Position numbers and translations under genes: made by a program. Under the pieces are notes generated by a model. It searched no databases, was not told where the DNA came from, and saw only the letters and a program-made list of their open reading frames with translations. From Termitidicoccus mucosus (GTDB lineage Bacteria > Verrucomicrobiota > Verrucomicrobiia > Opitutales > Opitutaceae), in contig NZ_CP109796.1 in the NCBI RefSeq assembly GCF_038725785.1, forward strand, positions 6,758,501 to 6,822,500: a stretch of DNA of 64,000 nucleotides. The letters are read 5' to 3'. Positions 1 through 6,877 of the stretch are shown piece by piece (position 1 is the first letter of the stretch; the number at the start of each line of letters is the position of its first letter).

Positions 1-1110
1 TTGCGTTATGGCTCGCTGCCCACGGTCGCGATCACGGAGGGGCGCGCGGTAAGCGTGCTGTTGATGCGCAACGGTTATATTGTAAAGCCCGCGGCGGCGG
101 GCCTGGTGCCCCCGCCGGAAAGCATGGTGCAGGTCATTACCATGCCGGATTCCCCGTATTTGTATTTTCAGGCGAATGCCCAGGCGGTGTTTCCCGAGAA
201 TTTCCGGTACACGCATGTGTTCATTCCCCTGGAATTGGAGGGCAGGCCGGTGCAGTTTCAGATCCGGTTGAAAATCGTCCGGCCCTCCTCGGAGGAGATT
301 CTGCCCCTGGTCATTCTGGACATGGTGGGGGGATTTCCCGATGTGATGGCCCCGCAGGCCGCGGTGCCTTCCGCCTTGTCCGGCTCCGGCGGCGCGGGGC
401 CGGACGGTGTTTTTCCGACAAATTCCTCCGGACCGTTTGTGGCCAACCGGGTGCCGGACGGCGCCTCGGTTCCGGGTTACGCGGGGGCGGGCGGCATGAA
501 TTCCTATGTTTTTGGCTCGCGCGGCCCGACGCCGCTATACGCCCCGTTTCAGCGCGGGGAAGTGCGGGAATATTTTCCGACCATGATCGAGATGATTCAT
601 CTTTACGAGCAGGCCGTGTTTGACCGGGCGGATGGGTATTCCTCTGAAAACCTGGTGCGGTTCCGGCCCAAATCGGTGATGGACGGGCGGGTGGTGGACG
701 GGCCGGTTTCCGGTTTTGTGAATCCGGAGGACCGGCAGACTTACTGGCTTTTGTGGGGTTACTGGTTTCCGGAGTATGACGCGGTGGTGTATGAATTGTC
801 CGTGCGGAATCTTTCCCCCGGAACGTTGTGGTGGGATTTCGGCTTGTTGAAAGTGTTGTGGGGTTTCGACACCCCGGAGACGCCCGCGCCGGGCGGCCCC
901 CGTTCGGTGGTGGTGTCGCTGGAGGGCGCGGAGGAGACGGACGCGGGCCGGTTTAACACCCTGTGGATTCTTTCCCAAGGCGCCGGGATTCATCCGGTCA
1001 ACACCCCGGTGCGGTTTATGTTTCCCTCGCCGGCCAGCATTCGGACGCGGGGGCGCGGGGACGCCGTGACCTGGCGTGCCGCCGGGGTGGTGATTCAGGA
1101 CGGGCGTTGA
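1..1110 (+). CDS. Putative T4SS core-complex component (VirB9/TraK- or DotH-like), 5' end possibly outside window
   Basis: The reading frame is open to the first base, and its TTG may not be the true start, so the N-terminus may be missing. The visible 369 residues are beta-rich with a Gly/Ala/Ser-rich stretch around residues 115-160; no catalytic motif is seen. It lies 18 bp before a VirB10-like gene, the position VirB9/TrbG/TraK (or DotH/TraN) genes take before VirB10/TrbI/TraB (or DotG/TraO). The assignment rests on that order and on the predicted beta-rich, non-enzymatic character, not on a recognisable family motif. Inference: part of the outer-membrane core complex of a type IV secretion system. 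It could equally be an unrelated envelope protein; confidence in the function is low, in the gene high. Confidence 0.4.
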   Translation: MRYGSLPTVAITEGRAVSVLLMRNGYIVKPAAAGLVPPPESMVQVITMPDSPYLYFQANAQAVFPENFRYTHVFIPLELEGRPVQFQIRLKIVRPSSEEILPLVILDMVGGFPDVMAPQAAVPSALSGSGGAGPDGVFPTNSSGPFVANRVPDGASVPGYAGAGGMNSYVFGSRGPTPLYAPFQRGEVREYFPTMIEMIHLYEQAVFDRADGYSSENLVRFRPKSVMDGRVVDGPVSGFVNPEDRQTYWLLWGYWFPEYDAVVYELSVRNLSPGTLWWDFGLLKVLWGFDTPETPAPGGPRSVVVSLEGAEETDAGRFNTLWILSQGAGIHPVNTPVRFMFPSPASIRTRGRGDAVTWRAAGVVIQDGR

Positions 1111-1128
1111 ACCGGGGAATTTTTAATC

Positions 1129-3147
1129 ATGGCTTTTTCGACGATTGATCCGGTGACGGGGGTGATCCGCTACAATCCGCTTTGGATTGTGGCCATCGCG
1201 CTGGCGGTGTCCGCGCTGCTGGGCGGGCTGGTTTGGTTTTTTGTCCGCGACAGCGCGGGATTTTTTCATGTGCCTTTCGGCGTGTCCGCCCCGGTCACGA
1301 AATCCTCCCGCGCGCGCCTGGACAGCATTGCGGAGGGCCGGAATCCTTCCCGGGAGGATCATATTCGCGACGCGTCGGATTATTTCGACTCGGTCAGTGC
1401 CGTGGCCGGGGAGTCGAAACAGGCGTTTTTGGACCGCGCGGCGGACCCCACCATTGGCTTGACCAATATGGATTCCCGGTTCGGCTGGCTTTTCCCCCAA
1501 GAGGAAAAGGTGCCGGGCGCGGGCGTTTCCGGTTCAGATGGCCAGGCTGCCGGGAATCCTGTTGCGGATGCCGGGCGGAGGTTTTCCGATGGCCGGTCGG
1601 GAGGGAGCGGATCGGGCGGTTATAATGTTCCGGGTTTGACAAGCCGTGAGGCCGGAGGATTTGCAGGCGCGGGCGCCGGTGGGTTTGGCGGGCGCGAGGG
1701 CGCGCCTGGTGCTGCCGGCCGCGGCGGCGTTTCCGGTGTGGAGGGATCATTTGGTGCGAACGACGCGGCCGGTGATTTTGGCCATGAAGGTTTTTTTCAA
1801 GGCGCACCTGAGGGCGCGGGCCAGGCTGGGGCTCCGGGCCGTGACGGAATGTCCGGGCAGTCCGGTTCGGGAATTTTAGGTTATTCGTCCGATTCATCCG
1901 GTTCAGCGGGTGCGGATGGTTTAGGCGGCGCGGGTTTTTCCGGCGGTACGGGAGCAGGGCAGGGGAGTGGTTCCGAGGGCACGGGATTGATGGACGAGGT
2001 TTTGCTGAGGGATCGCAATGCGCGCGCGGGTGCCTCGGCGGGCGGTCGCGCGGTGTCCGATGCCCGGGATGACGACTATTTTGCGGAGCGCGACAGGCAG
2101 CGGTCGAATAATGCCGGCAGCGCCGCCGCCGCTTCGGACCGGTATGTTGTGGCGCCCAAGGCGTGGTTTGGCCCGGGGGCAGGGGAGACCGGTTCCGGAA
2201 CGGATGTTACCGCCGCGTCGGCGTTGCGTTCCGATTTGGAAACCATGCGAGCATCCCTGAAGGGCAAGCTGGACTTGTTGCAGGCGCCGCAAGGGCCGCC
2301 GGCGCCGGAGGGGGCCTCCGGTTTGCCTGTGCCTGCGCCGGAGGTATATAAATTGTCGGCCAATTCTGTGCCGACCGGGACGCGGCTCGCCGTGTGCCTG
2401 GTCAACAATGTGATTTCCTCGTCGCTGGACCAGCGGGTCTGGGCGGTCACGACCCAGGAACTGGTGTTCCGGCGCCAGGTTCAGCTGCCGCGGGGCGTGA
2501 TGCTCGGCGGCTCGACCGGCGGTTCCCCGGTGCGCAATCAACTGGATGTCGTGTTCGATTTGATGGTTTTTCCGGACGGCACCGAGCTGCCGATTTCCGG
2601 GTTTGCCGTGAATGCTTATAATCCGTTGTATCCGGGGGTGGAGGGCATGCGCGGGCTGGTTGATTTGTATATTGAGCCGCCGGAAATCCAGCAATGGCTT
2701 CCCATTTTGCTGGAGGCGGTGTCCGGGTATACCAATGTGGCGTTCGCGGAGGGCACGGTGGTGCGTTCCGAGACCGGGGTGCCCATGGTCGATCCCAGGG
2801 TGCAGTTCAACAAGGCGATAAATTCATCGGTTGCGATGATGAAATCCCGGATTTTTTCCTATCTGGAAAAATACACCCCCTATGTTCATTTGCGCAAAGG
2901 CATGCCGTTTTATGTCGAGGTGATGAGCACGGTGGATTTTTCCAAGCGGCAGCTGGGCGGCGTCACGTATGAGGGGCTGGTCAAAACCACGCGGGAGCGC
3001 GAGGAGCGCGCCTTGCAGGCGTTGCAGGCCGGATGGTCCCCCGCGGCGTTTGATTCCGCCTCGCTGCCCAGCGCGCGCCAATACCTTGGCGTGTCCTCCT
3101 CGCAGGAATTCCGGCGCGCGCTGCAAATGGCCGAGGCCGTCAAATAA
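1129..3147 (+). CDS. VirB10/TrbI-family (or DotG-like) type IV secretion core protein
   Basis: 672 residues with the VirB10 layout: short cytoplasmic N-terminus, one membrane helix at about 17-39, a very long Gly/Ala/Ser-rich linker (about 130-330), then a C-terminal beta domain (about 405-610). In that domain one sees a PTGTRLAV strand near 415, LPRGVMLGGS near 460, MVFPDGTELPISGFAVNAY near 482 and LRKGMPFYVEV near 589. These match the order 'G(T/S)x...A.v', 'iP.Gs.l.G', 'l.fPdG..i.l.g...' and 'i..Gt.f.v.v' of the TrbI/VirB10 fold. VirB10 spans the envelope of Gram-negative T4SSs and gates the outer-membrane pore. The linker is longer than in typical VirB10 and Gly-rich rather than Pro-rich; DotG of I-type systems is an alternative. 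It likely forms an operon with the preceding gene. Confidence 0.65.
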   Translation: MAFSTIDPVTGVIRYNPLWIVAIALAVSALLGGLVWFFVRDSAGFFHVPFGVSAPVTKSSRARLDSIAEGRNPSREDHIRDASDYFDSVSAVAGESKQAFLDRAADPTIGLTNMDSRFGWLFPQEEKVPGAGVSGSDGQAAGNPVADAGRRFSDGRSGGSGSGGYNVPGLTSREAGGFAGAGAGGFGGREGAPGAAGRGGVSGVEGSFGANDAAGDFGHEGFFQGAPEGAGQAGAPGRDGMSGQSGSGILGYSSDSSGSAGADGLGGAGFSGGTGAGQGSGSEGTGLMDEVLLRDRNARAGASAGGRAVSDARDDDYFAERDRQRSNNAGSAAAASDRYVVAPKAWFGPGAGETGSGTDVTAASALRSDLETMRASLKGKLDLLQAPQGPPAPEGASGLPVPAPEVYKLSANSVPTGTRLAVCLVNNVISSSLDQRVWAVTTQELVFRRQVQLPRGVMLGGSTGGSPVRNQLDVVFDLMVFPDGTELPISGFAVNAYNPLYPGVEGMRGLVDLYIEPPEIQQWLPILLEAVSGYTNVAFAEGTVVRSETGVPMVDPRVQFNKAINSSVAMMKSRIFSYLEKYTPYVHLRKGMPFYVEVMSTVDFSKRQLGGVTYEGLVKTTREREERALQALQAGWSPAAFDSASLPSARQYLGVSSSQEFRRALQMAEAVK

Positions 3148-3324
3148 TCCGGGATGGCAAAGGTTTTTAAGCCATATCTCACCGAAACCGGAAATCCCGC
3201 AAAAATCCGCTGGCACGCCCGCGCCGGAAAGGAATGATTGCACCGGCAAACAAACCGCTGCGCTCCCCTTATCTGCGCGATGAATCCGTCCTTGGCTCCC
3301 ACGCACGCCAAACCGCGCCATGCG

Positions 3325-3753
3325 TCAGTTGATGGCCAGTCCAGCCGCACGGGCCAAGGCGTGCTGACGGGTGTCGAAAGTGCAAAAACGGGTGGCCTTG
3401 AGTACGCGGGCGGCGGCCACGTGCAGCAAGTCCAGCGTGCGCACGCCGATTGCCGGTGTGTGCGCGCGGGAAATCCTTTCGGCTTCCTGCCAGAGGGCAT
3501 AGGCGGGGATTGGCCGGGGAACCAATTCTCCGTTTTTCATCGCCGCCTGGATGGTATTTTCTATGCCGCGCACGTCCGCCAGCACAATTTTCCTGCGTGT
3601 CACGCAAGTGCGGACGGCGTTATTGAATTCGAGGCGCTGCCACGGCGTCCAGAAGGCATCCGGGTTTGCCGCCCGCAAGGACCGCGCGGCGGGATAATTG
3701 GAATCCCGCATGTAGAGGGAAATCCAGATCGACGTGTCAAAGTATGCGCTCAT
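3325..3753 (-). CDS. PIN-domain toxin (VapC-like ribonuclease)
   Basis: 142 residues from the ATG at 3753, beginning MSAYFDTSIWISLYM: the N-terminal Asp of the PIN active site sits five residues in. Further acidic positions expected for the fold occur at RLEFNNAV (Glu), VRTLDLLHVAAA (Asp, the 'hxxADxxHxAAA' pattern) and FCTFDTRQHALA (Asp). VapC-type PIN proteins are Mg-dependent RNases that inhibit translation and are neutralised by a co-transcribed antitoxin. The start overlaps the upstream antitoxin stop by 4 bp, the usual translational coupling. A longer in-frame ATG at 3777 lies inside the antitoxin gene and is less likely. The pair is antisense to the flanking secretion genes and probably an addiction module of the element. 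Confidence 0.8.
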   Translation of the reverse strand: MSAYFDTSIWISLYMRDSNYPAARSLRAANPDAFWTPWQRLEFNNAVRTCVTRRKIVLADVRGIENTIQAAMKNGELVPRPIPAYALWQEAERISRAHTPAIGVRTLDLLHVAAARVLKATRFCTFDTRQHALARAAGLAIN

Positions 3754-3974
3754 TCGCGGCCCGGAATGATGCGCCATAATTCCTCGCCTTCGAAACGGCC
3801 CTTGAAGCGCTCGGTAAGCTTGTCGTAGTCGAGCTTGCCCCGGCGGCTCACGTCGCCGCCCGCGACCTTGCCCAGCACGTAAGCGTTGAGGCTTTTTTTG
3901 GCGCGGCGCGCCTCGGCTTGCAGGCGTTTCTTTTCCTTGGCGTCAACTTTCAGCGTGATGGTGGCAGTAGGCAT
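3750..3974 (-). CDS. Antitoxin partner of the PIN toxin (ribbon-helix-helix-like)
   Basis: 74 residues from ATG 3974 (MPTATITLKVDAKEKKRLQ); an in-frame ATG at 3986 would add four residues. The N-terminus has a short beta-strand pattern followed by a charged helix, typical of an RHH/MetJ-Arc-like DNA-binding domain. The C-terminal half (DYDKLTERFKGRFEGEEL) looks like an extended toxin-wrapping segment. Its stop overlaps the toxin start (ATGA), with antitoxin first, as in vapBC operons. By family knowledge it should bind and inactivate the toxin and repress the operon. The family name is inference from pattern and context. Confidence 0.65.
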   Translation of the reverse strand: MPTATITLKVDAKEKKRLQAEARRAKKSLNAYVLGKVAGGDVSRRGKLDYDKLTERFKGRFEGEELWRIIPGRE

Positions 3975-4142
3975 AGCGTGCACCATGGTCACACTCGCCA
4001 GAGTGTCAAGGGAGCGGCGGCGGGCGGCGATGATGGGTTGGCGGTGCCTCGTTGCCGGCCCGTGCCAATTTTGCGGGCCAATTCCGGGGTTAACACCGTC
4101 ACCGGCGATGACAACAAACTGTTGGGGTAGCATTCGTTAGCA

Positions 4143-4172
4143 TTGATTATATTGGGATTATGCTTGTTATAT
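4143..4172 (+). promoter_or_regulatory. Sigma70-like promoter candidate
   Basis: TTGATT at 4143-4148 and TTATAT at 4167-4172 are separated by 18 bp in an AT-rich island of an otherwise GC-rich region. Transcription would begin near 4179 and run directly into the terminator at 4181-4216. It is seen by eye only and could be fortuitous. Confidence 0.35.
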
Positions 4173-4180
4173 GAACAGGG

Positions 4181-4216
4181 ACCGGCGCGCTTGGTAAAAC
4201 GGCGCGCCGGTTTTTT
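4181..4216 (+). terminator. Strong intrinsic terminator
   Basis: Perfect 10-bp GC-rich stem: ACCGGCGCGC at 4181-4190 pairs with 4202-4211 across an 11-nt loop, followed by TTTTTT (4211-4216). It is oriented for plus-strand transcription. The only plus-strand gene upstream is the VirB10-like gene ending at 3147, so it could end that transcript or a short RNA started at 4179. Confidence 0.75.
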
Positions 4217-4589
4217 GAGCCTTTCTCTGGCGATAAATTTTACTGTAAGATTTTCTTGATTTTTTGCGGTGCGCGGCCTCATTGAAGCGTTCGTTGCTTC
4301 TCGGCAGGGACTCTCAACCGTCACGGGACTCTTCGTTAGAATTGACTGAAACGGAAAACTCTGACGGATTGCGGCCAAGTTCGCGCCTGATACTGCACAT
4401 CGCCAGCGAAAGCAAAATCCGCCCCGAAATCCGTTTAAGCACGTTCGTTGTCGTCCTTTTCGCTGCGTTTTCGGCGTTTCCCATTCCACCCATTTCCTGG
4501 GGGAAAAGTAGAATGGAAACGCCGGGACTGCCATTCTGCCACGTCGTGGATTCTCCCAAGGTCAACCCGCCGCCTTCCGCCACCTCCGC

Positions 4590-4869
4590 ATGACCTTCGC
4601 CGGGCGCGTCAAATGCATCTACATCGATCCGCCCTACAACACCGGCAACCGCGACTTTGTCTATAACGACCGCTTCGTTGACGCAATGACGCCTGGCGGC
4701 ATGCGAATTCATGTGGCAGCGCCTCTCGCTGGCGAAGGATTTGTTGAAACAGGACGGCGTGATTTTTGTTTCGATTGATGACAATGAAATCTACGCACTC
4801 GACTTGTTGATGAATAAAATCTTCGGCGAGGATAATTTATTCTTATCCCCGGATTTTCGAAAATTTTGA
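4590..4869 (+). pseudogene. Remnant of a type III (Mod-type) DNA methyltransferase
   Basis: From 4590 the first frame reads RVKCIYIDPPYNTGNRDF, containing motif IV (DPPY) of amino-methyltransferases in the DPPYNTG form typical of type III Mod and related beta-class enzymes. After about 4700 the homology continues in a different frame: MWQRLSLAKDLLKQDGVIF, then VSIDDNEIYALDLLMNKIFG, ending at TGA 4867-4869. Both frames match consecutive parts of the family, so a frameshift separates them, and the N-terminal target-recognition/SAM region and the C-terminus are absent. No Res subunit is nearby. This is a degraded restriction-modification gene between the T4SS and pilus modules. Confidence 0.8.
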
Positions 4870-4878
4870 AACGTTTCA
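4867..4878. promoter_or_regulatory. LacI-type perfect palindrome upstream of the pilin operon
   Basis: TGAAACGTTTCA is a perfect 12-bp palindrome with a central CG, the classic half-site arrangement for LacI/GalR-family repressors. It lies 84 bp upstream of the first pilin start. A similar sequence class occurs at 46.6 and 61.1 kb. No cognate regulator is in the window. Confidence 0.4.
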
Positions 4879-4961
4879 TAGAGAGGACGCCCATAATGGT
4901 TTTGTGGGTGTGGACGTTTCCGGAACGGGGCGTTCTCCAACGCATATCAATCGGAAAAATC

Positions 4962-5405
4962 ATGAACATCATAGTTGAGCAGCAAGTTGAACAAAAACGC
5001 CCGGGATTCTTCCACGGGAAGTGGTTTGGGCGCGCCAGGGCCGGACGCAGGGGGTTTACCCTTCCTGAAATCCTGCTGACCCTGGGAGTGATCGCCATTT
5101 TCACCAGCATCGTGGCGATCATGGCCTTGAATACCAACGCTCCGGCGGTGGCCCGGTCGGTCAGGGACAAGGTGGTGGTCTCGCAGATCAATGACAAGGC
5201 CAAGGCGCTGCATGCGTTTGGCGTTGATTTCAGCGGGGTCTCCTCGGTGCAGGACCTGGTGGATATTTTGGGGAATCCCAGCATTCCCGATGAATTTGAC
5301 GGCCTGTATCTGGTCTACACCGTCGATCCTTCGGTTGATATCACCAAGCTTGAGCTGGTGCCGGCCACCACGAATGCGCCGCCGACGGTCCAGATGGCGC
5401 CTTGA
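4962..5405 (+). CDS. Type IV prepilin / major pseudopilin
   Basis: 147 residues from ATG 4962. A long basic leader ends ARAGRRG, then FTLPEILLTLGVIAIFTSIV: prepilin-peptidase cleavage after Gly31, Phe at +1, Glu36 at +5 and a ~20-residue hydrophobic helix, i.e. a class III signal. The ~90-residue C-terminal domain is small, as in GspG/PilA-like subunits. Pilins are cleaved and N-methylated by a prepilin peptidase, which is not in this window, and polymerise into the filament. An intrinsic terminator directly downstream would make this the most abundantly transcribed subunit, which supports calling it the major pilin. The upstream in-frame ATG at 4866 would give an unusually long leader and is not favoured. 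Confidence 0.85.
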   Translation: MNIIVEQQVEQKRPGFFHGKWFGRARAGRRGFTLPEILLTLGVIAIFTSIVAIMALNTNAPAVARSVRDKVVVSQINDKAKALHAFGVDFSGVSSVQDLVDILGNPSIPDEFDGLYLVYTVDPSVDITKLELVPATTNAPPTVQMAP

Positions 5406-5424
5406 TGGTTTTGGTCCGGGCGAC

Positions 5425-5455
5425 AGGCCGGGTTTGAGCCCGGCTTGTTGTTTTT
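5425..5455 (+). terminator. Intrinsic (attenuating) terminator after the first pilin gene
   Basis: Stem GCCGGG (5427-5432) / CCCGGC (5439-5444), extendable by two weaker pairs, loop TTTGAG, followed by TTGTTGTTTTT. It lies inside the pilin operon, 13 bp before the next pilin start, so it probably reduces rather than abolishes downstream transcription, giving excess major pilin over minor pilins. Confidence 0.6.
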
Positions 5456-5467
5456 ATAAAATTGATC

Positions 5468-5908
5468 ATGAAACAGCATTTTATTTTTTGCGCCGTTTTT
5501 TTTCACGGCCGCCGCCGTTGCGGAATGACCATGATGGAAATTCTCGTGACCCTTGCGCTGCTGGCGATTCTGGCCGGGGCGGCGACGGTGATGCACCAGG
5601 CGCCGATGGGCAATGCGGTGGCGGCGGTTTCGGCCAAGTCGGCGGCGGCCCGGTGCCAGGCGCTGGACACGGCCAAGCAGGTGTTTCGGAGCCGGGTGGC
5701 GGATGCGGACGCGGTTTGGGCCGCCCTGGGTTCCAACGATGCAAAATATGCGGCGTTGCGCGCGCCTGACGGCTCCACGCAGTTTTCTTATCTGCCCATG
5801 GCCCCGGCGTCGCTGGCCGATTATATCGGCCCGGGGTTTTATGTCAATCTGACCACTTTATATGACAAGTGCGTGCTGACGCGCAACGGCGTGATCGTCC
5901 CCTATTGA
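5468..5908 (+). CDS. Prepilin-like protein (minor pilin / GspH-type)
   Basis: 146 residues from ATG 5468. The leader HGRRRCG is followed by MTMMEILVTLALLAILAG: cleavage after Gly19 and Glu24 at +5 fit a prepilin signal, with Met instead of Phe at +1. The remaining ~105 residues form a small soluble domain with no recognised motif. It is flanked by other prepilin genes on the same strand, with the next gene starting 2 bp after its stop. By analogy with T2SS/T4P minor subunits it would sit in or at the tip of the filament. The exact GspH/I equivalence cannot be decided by eye. Confidence 0.75.
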   Translation: MKQHFIFCAVFFHGRRRCGMTMMEILVTLALLAILAGAATVMHQAPMGNAVAAVSAKSAAARCQALDTAKQVFRSRVADADAVWAALGSNDAKYAALRAPDGSTQFSYLPMAPASLADYIGPGFYVNLTTLYDKCVLTRNGVIVPY

Positions 5909-5909
5909 C

Positions 5910-6860
5910 ATGGCCCGGTTTTTTTTATCCCGACTGTTTTGGGGCGGGCCGCGCGGCGGTAACCGGCGTCCCGCGCGGCGCGTTCGCGGCGGTTATGCGC
6001 TGGTCGAGGTGCTGCTCGCCGTGGTGCTTTCGTCGGTGTTCATGCTGGGATTCATGGCGTTGTTTTCCGCCGTTTTCGAGGCGGGCCGCGCGCCGGAGCG
6101 CACGGCTGCCTTTCCCGCGCCTCCGCCGGACGGCACACCCCTGGCTCCGGGGAGTGGACTGACCCGGGAGGAGGTGGCGTCCCGGTGGAACAGGTATGAG
6201 CGCATTCCCGCGGCGCACGCGGTCCGGGGCGCGGCGGTTTTGTTTTCGGATTTTTTGCAATTGCTGGAGCATGCGGATCTCGTGGTGGTGCTGGGCGGGA
6301 CGGGCAATGTGCAGTCCGGCGCCAACGGCGTGCCGGAGCCGCGGCATTCGGATGGTTCGCCGCAACCGGGCCCGGGGCTCGGGCTCTTTGCGGAGGTGGC
6401 GGGTTACGAGTGGAATTTTGACAACCCCCGGTTTCTGGCCACGTCCCACGGGGTGCGGGTCTGGCTGGAGTCCCGGGGCGTTTCGGATTTTTCCAATGCC
6501 GGCGGCTTTACGGTTTTGTTTTTTCGCGGCGCGGGGGATTTGATCGGCGCGACGGAATGCGCCGCGCAGGCGGACGGCGGGTTTGTGTTGCATGCCGTGA
6601 ACCACTGGCGCGAGCCCATGGTGGACGGGGAATTTACCGGGGAAGGCCTGGCCCTGCATAGTTTTTATCGGTGCTATACAGAAGGGACTCCGGGAGGTTT
6701 GTTCATGGGCGCCAGCCATAATTGGCACCGGTTCGATCCCTGGTGGCAGCGGTTTGAGGAAGGGCCCTGCAGAGTGGTGTTTCCCGATCCGGGTTACCAT
6801 GCGTCCCGCGTTTCGGCGGGAGTGTCCCGTTTTGTATTCCTGCTCGATCCTTTGAATTAA
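5910..6860 (+). CDS. Prepilin-like protein, large (GspJ/PilW-like minor pilin)
   Basis: 316 residues. A basic leader (RRPARRVRGG) precedes YALVEVLLAVVLSSVFMLGF: cleavage after Gly28, Tyr at +1, Glu33 at +5. The C-terminal domain, about 260 residues, exceeds the usual GspJ/PilW size (~200), and no motif is recognised in it. It starts immediately after the preceding pilin gene stop. Minor pseudopilins of this class prime assembly from the tip. The assignment to the J/W class rests on operon position (before the K/X-like genes) and size. Confidence 0.7.
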   Translation: MARFFLSRLFWGGPRGGNRRPARRVRGGYALVEVLLAVVLSSVFMLGFMALFSAVFEAGRAPERTAAFPAPPPDGTPLAPGSGLTREEVASRWNRYERIPAAHAVRGAAVLFSDFLQLLEHADLVVVLGGTGNVQSGANGVPEPRHSDGSPQPGPGLGLFAEVAGYEWNFDNPRFLATSHGVRVWLESRGVSDFSNAGGFTVLFFRGAGDLIGATECAAQADGGFVLHAVNHWREPMVDGEFTGEGLALHSFYRCYTEGTPGGLFMGASHNWHRFDPWWQRFEEGPCRVVFPDPGYHASRVSAGVSRFVFLLDPLN

Positions 6861-6877
6861 CCCAGACGGAAATTTTT

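Larger units (their letters stand above)
3987..4589. other. Interval without an intact gene
   Basis: About 600 bp between the antitoxin and a methyltransferase remnant. It holds a promoter-like element directly followed by a strong terminator (4143-4216, listed separately). From about 4260 to 4590 there are only short, overlapping, unconvincing frames, perhaps the eroded 5' part of the methyltransferase remnant that begins near 4590. No RNA gene or repeat recognised. Confidence 0.5.

Noticed and set aside
5925-6800. 291-codon minus-strand frame under the pilin cluster
   Set aside because: Arg/His/Pro-rich antisense shadow typical of high-GC coding DNA; the plus-strand frame has a prepilin signal.
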